The notes below the pieces were generated by a model. The model searched no databases, was not told where the DNA came from, and saw nothing but the letters and a program-made list of their open reading frames with translations. From JAAYYY01 sp964579295 (lineage in GTDB: Bacteria > Chloroflexota > Anaerolineae > Promineifilales > Promineifilaceae), in NCBI GenBank assembly GCA_964579295.1, contig CAZOGK010000002.1, positions 186,001 to 250,000 on the forward strand: a stretch of DNA of 64,000 bases. The letters are read 5' to 3'. The stretch's first letter is position 1, and every line of letters begins with the position of its first letter. A program made the position numbers and the translations under genes. Positions 58,175 through 64,000 of the stretch are shown here, piece by piece.

Positions 58175-59845
58175 ATGGATTTAGATTTTGACGACGAAAT
58201 CGTAGATTTCGAGGAAGAAGAAGGCAATGAGCTGGATGTCGAGGCGCTGTTTCGCGAGGCGCGTCGCCGCCGCGTCATCAGCGAGGCCGACGTCGAAGCG
58301 ATCCTGGCCTCGGCTGACGAGGAGCAGGCAGAACGCCTCTACCAGCGCCTGCAGCAGCTTGGCATCCGCGTCGTCACCGAATCGGGCGCGACTGTCGACG
58401 ACATGGGCGAGTCCAACAATGTCCTGCAGATTGAAGAAGATGATGATGATGACGACGATAGCTACTATGGCAGCGGCGCGCAGGACGACCCCGTCCATAC
58501 CTATCTGAAGGAAATCGGCCAGGTTTCGCTGCTGCGCGCCGATCACGAGGTTTGGCTGTCGGTGCAGCTGGCAGCGGCCAATGACCTGGAAGCGCTCAAG
58601 GCGCGCGTGCAGGCCGAGGGCAGCGGCGACCTCTACAACCGCACGATGGCAGCCAACTACGAAGTGCTGCTGACCGAGTGGGAGCGCACGGTCTCCGCCG
58701 CGGAAACGCTGCAGCACCCGGTTCCCGAGCTGTCGCGCCTGGTCGCCGAGGCCCAGGGCTTGCGAGAGAACTGGAATCAGGAGCGGCCGTCCTACCTGCG
58801 CCAGTATCTCAATGAAGGCGACTGGAGTGGGGAGGAAGATTGGGTGGATATCGCCACCAGCGTCTTCGCCCTCTTTACGTCGATCTACCTCCTGCCGCGC
58901 AGCATTTCCGGACGGCTGGTTGAGTGCGAGACGCAGCACGGCGTGCTGCCGGACCTCGACGAGTTTCGCCGCTGGTTGGAAGACGAGGATTTTGCCCTCG
59001 AATACAATGAGTTTATGGTCTACAACCTGGCCGAAGAGGCCAAGGTCAACCTGACCCGGGCCAATCTGCGGCTGGTGGTGAGCATCGCCAAGAAATACAT
59101 GGGACGCGGCATCCAGTTCCTCGACCTGGTGCAGGAAGGAAACGTTGGCCTGCTGCGCGCCGTAGAGAAGTTTGACCACACGAAGGGTTTCAAGTTCAGC
59201 ACCTACGCCACCTGGTGGATCAGGCAGGCAGTCAGCCGGGCGATTGCCGATCAGGCGCGCACGATCCGCATCCCTGTGCACATGTTTGAGACGATCAATA
59301 AGATAACGCGCGTGCAGCGCGATCTGGTGCAAAAGCTGGGGCACGAGCCATCCGTAGACGAGCTGGTCCTGGAGCTGGAAGATTTCCTCACGCCCGAGGA
59401 AGCGACGGCTATCAAGACGGCGCTGGAAGAAGGCCGGGTTGTCGATCCGCTGCTGAACCGCAAGTGGAAACAGGCGGCCAGCAAGGTGCGCGGCATCCTG
59501 CGCATCTCCAAAGAGCCAATGTCGCTGGAGACGCCCGTGGGTCATGAAGACTCCACAGAATTGGGCGATTTCATCGAGGATGAGAGCATCGACCAGCCGG
59601 TAGATGCAGCGTCACGAGAGCTGCTGCGCGAGCAGATCCGCCAGGTGTTGGGCTTCCTCACCGACCGCGAGCGGCAGGTTCTCGAAATGCGCTTTGGTCT
59701 GAGCGACGGCCAGGATCACACGTTAGAAGAGGTAGGCAAATCGTTTGGCGTGACGCGCGAGCGCATCCGGCAGATAGAAGCCAAGGCGCTGCGCAAGCTG
59801 CGCCATCCCAGCCGCAGCAAAGCGCTGCGCGATTACCTCGGCTAA
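58175..59845 (+). CDS. rpoD: Primary-type sigma-70 factor (RpoD), 556 residues, downstream of dnaG
   Basis: This sigma factor has a region 1.1-like N-terminus, an acidic stretch (EEDDDDDDDSYYG, about residue 87-99) and region 1.2 (PVHTYLKEIGQVSLLRADHE). About 150 residues of non-conserved helical sequence (about 135-283) come before region 2. Region 2 has ANLRLVVSIAKKYMGRG, FLDLVQEGNVGLLRAVEKFD and YATWWIRQAVSRAIADQ. Region 3 also appears longer than usual, with a loop around DFLTPEEATAIKTALEEGR. Region 4 ends FGVTRERIRQIEAKALRKLR. The insertion sits where E. coli sigma-70 has its own non-conserved region. Its place behind dnaG favours it as the housekeeping factor. The 400-residue sigma at 50.2 kb is its paralogue. 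Confidence 0.93.
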   Translation: MDLDFDDEIVDFEEEEGNELDVEALFREARRRRVISEADVEAILASADEEQAERLYQRLQQLGIRVVTESGATVDDMGESNNVLQIEEDDDDDDDSYYGSGAQDDPVHTYLKEIGQVSLLRADHEVWLSVQLAAANDLEALKARVQAEGSGDLYNRTMAANYEVLLTEWERTVSAAETLQHPVPELSRLVAEAQGLRENWNQERPSYLRQYLNEGDWSGEEDWVDIATSVFALFTSIYLLPRSISGRLVECETQHGVLPDLDEFRRWLEDEDFALEYNEFMVYNLAEEAKVNLTRANLRLVVSIAKKYMGRGIQFLDLVQEGNVGLLRAVEKFDHTKGFKFSTYATWWIRQAVSRAIADQARTIRIPVHMFETINKITRVQRDLVQKLGHEPSVDELVLELEDFLTPEEATAIKTALEEGRVVDPLLNRKWKQAASKVRGILRISKEPMSLETPVGHEDSTELGDFIEDESIDQPVDAASRELLREQIRQVLGFLTDRERQVLEMRFGLSDGQDHTLEEVGKSFGVTRERIRQIEAKALRKLRHPSRSKALRDYLG

Positions 59846-59899
59846 GCTCCCGCTTACCGGGCCAGTCCGGTATAGATAGCTATTTATCATTCCTATCAT

Positions 59900-59917
59900 G
59901 GATTTATTCATAAATCC
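59900..59917. promoter_or_regulatory. Palindrome immediately upstream of the nuo promoter, candidate operator
   Basis: GGATTTAT, two bases, ATAAATCC: a perfect 8-base inverted repeat in an AT-rich patch, ending 2 bases before the -35 box. Position and symmetry suit an activator or repressor site. The identity of the factor is unknown. Confidence 0.45.
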
Positions 59918-59919
59918 GG

Positions 59920-59947
59920 TTGTGGTCTATTTCGTTTGTGATAAAAT
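59920..59947 (+). promoter_or_regulatory. Probable promoter of the nuo operon
   Basis: TTGTGG (59920-59925) and TAAAAT (59942-59947), 16 bases apart, lie 35 bases before nuoA. The -10 is preceded by TGTGA, giving a partly extended -10. Confidence 0.45.
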
Positions 59948-59982
59948 GAACACACGAAAGGCGCCAGCAATGTGTGAATGCT

Positions 59983-60348
59983 ATGGATGACCACCTGATC
60001 CCTTACATCCCAATTGCCGTTCTGGCTGGAATCAGCCTCTTCTTTGCCATTTTGCTGCCTGTCCTCAGTCTGAGCCTGGGGCCACGGCGCCCCTCGGCGC
60101 GCAAAGGCATTCCCTACGAGTCGGGGATGGTGCCGATTGGCGAGGCCCAACGGCGGCTGCCGGTCAAGTTTTACCTGGTGGCCGTGCTCTTCATCATCTT
60201 CGACATCGAAATCATCTTCCTGCTACCCTGGGCCGTTACCTTCCGCTTTCTGGGGCTGTTCGGACTGGTAGAGATTCTCGTCTTTGTCCTGATCCTGCTG
60301 ATCGGCTATATCTGGGTGTGGAAGAAAGGAGCTCTCGAATGGGAGTAG
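59983..60348 (+). CDS. nuoA: NADH-quinone oxidoreductase subunit A
   Basis: This is a membrane subunit of complex I at the junction of the arm and the membrane domain, 121 residues with three hydrophobic helices. IPYESGMVPIGEAQRRLPVKFYLVA and LFIIFDIEIIFLLPWA are hallmark NuoA motifs. The ATG at 59983 (MDDHLIPYIPIAVL) fits the usual N-terminus; a GTG three codons upstream is the alternative. The ribosome site is weak. It opens a nuoABCDEF operon and overlaps nuoB by 10 bases. Confidence 0.95.
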   Translation: MDDHLIPYIPIAVLAGISLFFAILLPVLSLSLGPRRPSARKGIPYESGMVPIGEAQRRLPVKFYLVAVLFIIFDIEIIFLLPWAVTFRFLGLFGLVEILVFVLILLIGYIWVWKKGALEWE

Positions 60349-60821
60349 AACAGAAACTTGGCGAGATGGGCATCGTCACCGCCCGTCTCGAAGACCTGGT
60401 AAATTGGGGGCGAACCAATGCCATGTGGCCCATGCTCTTTGGCCTCGCCTGCTGCGCTATCGAGATGATGTCTACCCAGGCGGCGCACTATGATGCCTCG
60501 CGTTTTGGCATGGAGCTGATGCGCCCCTCGCCGCGGCAGGCCGACTTGATGATCGTCGCCGGGCGCGTCTCGCGCAAGATGGGGCCGGTGCTGCGCCGCC
60601 TCTACGATCAGATGGGCGACCCGAAGTGGGTCATCGCCATGGGCGACTGTGCTTCCTGTGGCGGCGTTTTCAATAACTATGCCATTGTGCAGGGCGTCGA
60701 CGAAATTGTCCCCGTCGACGTCTACGTGGCCGGCTGCCCGCCGCGGCCAGAAGCCCTTATTGACGGCATCCTCGCCCTCCACGAAAAGATCCGGGGCGAA
60801 ACGGTAAAGGACTGGGCCTGA
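60339..60821 (+). CDS. nuoB: NADH-quinone oxidoreductase subunit B
   Basis: This 160-residue peripheral-arm subunit holds the terminal 4Fe-4S cluster N2. Its ligands are visible: the tandem Cys pair in GLACCAIEMM (about residue 34), MGDCASCGGVF and VAGCPPRPE. The ATG at 60339 follows AAGGAG at seven bases. It transfers electrons to quinone at the interface with NuoD. Overlaps nuoA by 10 bases and nuoC by one base. Confidence 0.97.
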   Translation: MGVEQKLGEMGIVTARLEDLVNWGRTNAMWPMLFGLACCAIEMMSTQAAHYDASRFGMELMRPSPRQADLMIVAGRVSRKMGPVLRRLYDQMGDPKWVIAMGDCASCGGVFNNYAIVQGVDEIVPVDVYVAGCPPRPEALIDGILALHEKIRGETVKDWA

Positions 60822-61354
60822 TGGAACGCTGGCAGGAACGGAATGACCTGGTTCTGGAACGAGTCCGGGTAGAGCATCCCGATCTGCTGCTGGAGGTTGG
60901 CGACTTCCGCGGCGAGCTGACGCTGCTGATCGCGCCCGCGTCGGTTTTTGGGTTGTGCCAATATCTGCGCGACGATCCGGCGCTGGCCTACAACTTTCTG
61001 GAGGACATTGTCGCCGACGACATGTTCCCCGAATATCCGCGCTTCGCCGTGAGCTACCATCTCTATTCATTTGCCCACAACCACCGCGTCCGTGTGCGCG
61101 CCCTGGTGGAAGATCCGGACGATGGCCCAGAGACCCTATCCGCTCTCTGGCCGATTGCGACCTGGCTGGAAACGGAGGTCTGGGATTTGATGGGTATTCG
61201 CTTTCGGGGCAACGAAAATCTGCGCCGCCTTTTCCTGCCCGAAGACTGGCAAGGGCACCCATTACGAAAAGATTACCCGCTCGGCTATGAGCAGGTGCAA
61301 TTTAGCTTCAACTGGAAAGCCATCGGCACGAAGAAGCCGCATCCGCAAGAGTAA
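60821..61354 (+). CDS. nuoC: NADH-quinone oxidoreductase subunit C (30 kDa)
   Basis: This 177-residue structural subunit of the complex I peripheral arm contains the family signature near its end: ETEVWDLMGIRFRGNENLRR and EDWQGHPLRKDYPLGYE. Its ATG overlaps the nuoB stop, implying coupled translation. It is a separate polypeptide here, not fused to NuoD as in E. coli. Confidence 0.96.
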   Translation: MERWQERNDLVLERVRVEHPDLLLEVGDFRGELTLLIAPASVFGLCQYLRDDPALAYNFLEDIVADDMFPEYPRFAVSYHLYSFAHNHRVRVRALVEDPDDGPETLSALWPIATWLETEVWDLMGIRFRGNENLRRLFLPEDWQGHPLRKDYPLGYEQVQFSFNWKAIGTKKPHPQE

Positions 61355-61383
61355 GCGCTTTCCAGCTTGAAGGAGAGGCGTCT

Positions 61384-62673
61384 ATGACACAGTTTCGCCC
61401 GGCACAGCCACGGAGCGGCGGCAGCATTACGGCAACCTCCGACTCGATGGAGGAGCTGACTGTCGAGGAGCTGCGCGCCAAGTACGGCTCCAAGATGGAG
61501 ATTTCGTCCGAAGACAATATGCTCCTGAGCATGGGGCCGCAGCACCCGAGCACGCATGGCGTGCTGCGCCTGCTGCTGGAGCTTGACGGCGAGATCGTCG
61601 TCAACCTGGCGCCTGACATTGGCTTCCTGCACACCGGCATCGAAAAGAACATGGAAGCAAAGACTTTCACCAAGGCGCTGGTGATGACCGACCGCATGGA
61701 CTATCTGGCCCCCCTCTCCAACAACCTGGGTTACATGCTGGCAGTAGAGAAGCTGGTGGGCATTGACGTGCCGCCGCGCGCCCAGGCGCTGCGGGTGATC
61801 CTCACTGAGCTGACCCGAATCGGCAGCCATCTCGTCTGGCTGGGGACGCATGCCCTCGACCTGGCGGCCATGACTGTTTTTCTTTACTGCTTCCGCGAGC
61901 GAGAATATCTGCTGGACATCTTTGAGATGGTCTCCGGCCAGCGCATGATGACTAGCTATTTCCGCCCCGGCGGCCTCTGGCGTGACGTCCCGCCTGAGTT
62001 TGAGCCGGCGGTGCGCCAGTTCATTGATTTTTTCCCGGCGCGAATGGCCGATTACGAGGCGCTGCTGACAAACAATCCCATCTTTTTGGAGCGGACCAAG
62101 GAGATTGGCGTCGTCTCCAAAGAGGACGCCCTGGCCTGGGGTCTGACGGGCGCTAACCTGCGCGGCTCTGGCGTCGAGTGGGATGTGCGGAAGGCGATGC
62201 CTTATTCCGGCTACGAGAACTACGACTTTGACGTCCCTACCCAGAGCGACGGCGATGTCTACGCGCGCTATCGCGTACGTATGGAAGAGATGAAACAGAG
62301 CCTGCGCATCGTCGAGCAGGCGCTGGACCGTCTGCCGGATGGGCCGGTGCTCACCGACAACCGCAAGGTAGCGCCGCCGCCACGCTCGGAGCTCGGCCGC
62401 AGCATGGAGGCGGTCATCCATCACTTTAAGCTGTGGACCGAAGGCTTCAGCGCGCCGGAAGGCTACGTCTATGTGCCGATAGAGTCGCCACGCGGCATCC
62501 TGGGTACCTATCTGCGCGGCGACGGCACGAACAAGCCAGCGCGTGTCCACTTCCGCGCCCCGTCGTTTGTCAACCTGGCGGCCCTGCCGCTCATGGCTCG
62601 TGGCTGTTTCGTTTCCGATCTCGTGGCTATCATCGGCTCCATCGACATCGTGCTGGGCGAGATCGACAGGTAA
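61384..62673 (+). CDS. nuoD: NADH-quinone oxidoreductase subunit D (49 kDa)
   Basis: This 429-residue subunit forms the quinone-binding cavity with NuoB. GPQHPSTHGVLRLLLELDGE (from about residue 51) carries the conserved quinone-site histidine; IGFLHTGIEKNMEAKTF, GSHLVWLGTHALDLAA, and the C-terminal IGSIDIVLGEIDR are all typical. The N-terminal 48 residues are an extension rich in Ser, Glu and basic residues. AAGGAGAGG precedes the ATG. It lies 29 bases after nuoC. Confidence 0.97.
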   Translation: MTQFRPAQPRSGGSITATSDSMEELTVEELRAKYGSKMEISSEDNMLLSMGPQHPSTHGVLRLLLELDGEIVVNLAPDIGFLHTGIEKNMEAKTFTKALVMTDRMDYLAPLSNNLGYMLAVEKLVGIDVPPRAQALRVILTELTRIGSHLVWLGTHALDLAAMTVFLYCFREREYLLDIFEMVSGQRMMTSYFRPGGLWRDVPPEFEPAVRQFIDFFPARMADYEALLTNNPIFLERTKEIGVVSKEDALAWGLTGANLRGSGVEWDVRKAMPYSGYENYDFDVPTQSDGDVYARYRVRMEEMKQSLRIVEQALDRLPDGPVLTDNRKVAPPPRSELGRSMEAVIHHFKLWTEGFSAPEGYVYVPIESPRGILGTYLRGDGTNKPARVHFRAPSFVNLAALPLMARGCFVSDLVAIIGSIDIVLGEIDR

Positions 62674-62678
62674 GCATC

Positions 62679-63242
62679 ATGGCAAATCAACTTCGCGAGC
62701 AGTATGGAGAGATCATCGACGGCCTGCTGGACCGCTATCCCCGGAAGCTGTCGGCCATTCTGGCCCTGATGCATCTGGCGCAGCAGGTTCACGGCTACAT
62801 GAGCCAGCAGGCCATGCACGAAGTAGCCGAGATTCTGGACATCGATTCGACGCATGTCCTCTCCCTGGCCGGCTTCTACTCGCTCTATTACGAGGAGCCG
62901 GTGGGCAAATATGTGCTGGAGGTCTGCACCGACCTGGCCTGCGCTCTGCGCGGCGCCGATCAGTTCCTGGCCATGGCGCTGGAGAAGCTGGGCGTAGACG
63001 TTGATGAGATGACGGCCGATGGGCTGTTTACGGTCAAGCCAGTGATGTGTCTCGCCGCCTGTGACAAAGCACCCTTGCTCCAGTGCAACCTGCGCTACCA
63101 CGAAAATCTGAACGAAGAAAAGTTTGATGCGCTGATTGCCCGGCTGCGGGCGGAGGCGGCCGTTGAGACGGAAGAGCGCGATCCTTCAATAGTCGAGCGC
63201 ATCATGAGCTACGCGGCGGGCGACCCGCCGGTGCGGGGGTAG
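62679..63242 (+). CDS. nuoE: NADH-quinone oxidoreductase subunit E (24 kDa)
   Basis: This 187-residue subunit binds 2Fe-2S cluster N1a in the NADH-oxidising module. The four cysteines are in CTDLAC (about residue 88) and CLAACDKAP (about residue 127). The N-terminal helical bundle (YPRKLSAILALMHLAQQVHG, EVAEILDI) is typical. The tail of about 30 residues after the domain is acidic and not conserved. The ATG is 5 bases after the nuoD stop. A longer upstream frame would overlap nuoD and is rejected. Confidence 0.96.
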   Translation: MANQLREQYGEIIDGLLDRYPRKLSAILALMHLAQQVHGYMSQQAMHEVAEILDIDSTHVLSLAGFYSLYYEEPVGKYVLEVCTDLACALRGADQFLAMALEKLGVDVDEMTADGLFTVKPVMCLAACDKAPLLQCNLRYHENLNEEKFDALIARLRAEAAVETEERDPSIVERIMSYAAGDPPVRG

Positions 63243-63251
63243 GACAACATC

Positions 63252-64000
63252 ATGGCTCATCTGTTGCTACGTCACCGCGAAATCGAAAATCTGCACCGGC
63301 TGGACGTCTATCGCCAGCATGGCGGCTATGAGGCGCTGCAGAAATGTCTGCAGCTTGGCCCGGAAGAAGTGCTGAATACGGTCAAGAAGGCCAACGTGCG
63401 CGGGCGCGGCGGCGCCGGCTTCCCCGCCGGCATCAAGTGGGGGTTCATCCCCAAAGATGCGCCGGTGAAGTACGTTGTCGTCAACGCCGACGAGTCGGAA
63501 ACCGGCACATTTAAGGACCGCGAGTTGCTCGAAGGCAACCCGCACCAGGTCATCGAAGGCGCGATGATTGCGGCCTATGCGGTCGGCGCCGAGCTGATTT
63601 ACTGCTACTTCCGCGGCGAGTTCATGGACGCCGCCTACCACTTCGAGCAGGCGCTCAAGGATCTGCGGCAGGCCGGCCTGCTCGGCGACGACATTCTGGG
63701 CTCTGGCTTCAATTGCCAGATGTACGCCAGCTATGGCGCCGGCGCTTATATTTGCGGCGAGGAGACGGCGCTGCTGGCCTCACTGCAGGGCGAGCTGGGC
63801 CAGCCCTGGTCCAAGCCGCCGTTCCCGGCGCAGGCTGGCCTCTACGGCCAGCCGACCGTTGTCAACAATGTCGAGACGCTGGCTAACATCCCGCCGGTCA
63901 TTAGCAACGGTCCAGAGTGGTATCTGCAGATAGGTACGCCGGACAGCCCCGGTGTCAAGATCGTCTGCCTGAGCGGGCATGTCAAGCGCCCCGGCAACTA
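63252..64000 (+). CDS. nuoF: NADH-quinone oxidoreductase subunit F (51 kDa), 5' part
   Basis: This is the NADH- and FMN-binding subunit of complex I; about 249 residues are present before the window ends. VRGRGGAGFPAGIKWGF (about residue 51) is the FMN/NADH glycine-rich loop, NADESETGTFKDRELL contacts FMN, and GAGAYICGEETALL is a further signature. TVVNNVETLANIP marks the end of the flavin domain. The N3 cluster cysteines would lie beyond the edge. AGGA precedes the ATG at 63252. Confidence 0.96.
   Translation, partial: MAHLLLRHREIENLHRLDVYRQHGGYEALQKCLQLGPEEVLNTVKKANVRGRGGAGFPAGIKWGFIPKDAPVKYVVVNADESETGTFKDRELLEGNPHQVIEGAMIAAYAVGAELIYCYFRGEFMDAAYHFEQALKDLRQAGLLGDDILGSGFNCQMYASYGAGAYICGEETALLASLQGELGQPWSKPPFPAQAGLYGQPTVVNNVETLANIPPVISNGPEWYLQIGTPDSPGVKIVCLSGHVKRPGN

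Overview
The window is a GC-rich chromosomal segment packed with chromosomal genes; there is no rRNA or tRNA gene, prophage, insertion sequence or CRISPR array that I can see. It most likely comes from a member of the Chloroflexota (Anaerolineae or a neighbouring class). This is inferred from the combination of tandem GT39-type membrane glycosyltransferases with extracytoplasmic beta-sandwich tails, lipoproteins and membrane proteins with Thr/Pro-rich linkers, a T-box leader on thrS, an LCP-family protein, Bmp-type nucleoside ABC transport, a Ser/Thr kinase with a PQQ-like propeller, and a bacterial complex I operon. No marker gene in the window proves the assignment.

Layout. 1-2 kb: the 5' part of atpA and an M42 aminopeptidase (minus). 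2.2-9.4 kb: three overlapping plus-strand GT39-like glycosyltransferases. 9.5-13.5 kb: a phosphofructokinase with PPi-type active-site residues, mutL (minus) and an alpha/beta hydrolase. 13.7-18.7 kb: a Bmp lipoprotein, a terminator, then two permeases and a double ATPase forming a nucleoside-type ABC importer. 18.7-25 kb: a degenerate Nudix protein, an MFS transporter, HutI, small membrane proteins, a PpiC lipoprotein and RsmI. 25-28.7 kb: divergent LCP protein and thrS, the latter behind a clear Thr-specific T-box.

From 45.5 kb back to 28.7 kb the minus strand carries a regulatory block. It runs PIG-L deacetylase, Ser/Thr kinase with an eight-repeat propeller, PP2C phosphatase, a J-like/VWA fusion, a zinc-ribbon/FHA protein, a small unknown protein, an OmpR-type response regulator, a RelA/SpoT homologue with an apparently ruined synthetase domain, a CBM48 mini-protein, an AlbA/Schlafen-type regulator, a histidine kinase lacking its phospho-acceptor histidine, and a large double-VWA membrane protein. 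Kinase, phosphatase, phosphothreonine reader and VWA scaffold together look like one phospho-signalling module.

45.5-64 kb is plus strand: moaC and a moaD-moaE fusion, fabF, rnc, an RmlD-like reductase, a primary-type sigma factor, an ABC-F ATPase, a CoaE-GNAT fusion, a site-2 protease, dnaG with a second primary-type sigma factor, and nuoABCDEF (nuoF runs off the end). Promoters resembling TTGaca/TATAAT are easy to see. Several genes have the -10 box only 6-9 bases before the start codon, implying leaderless mRNAs.
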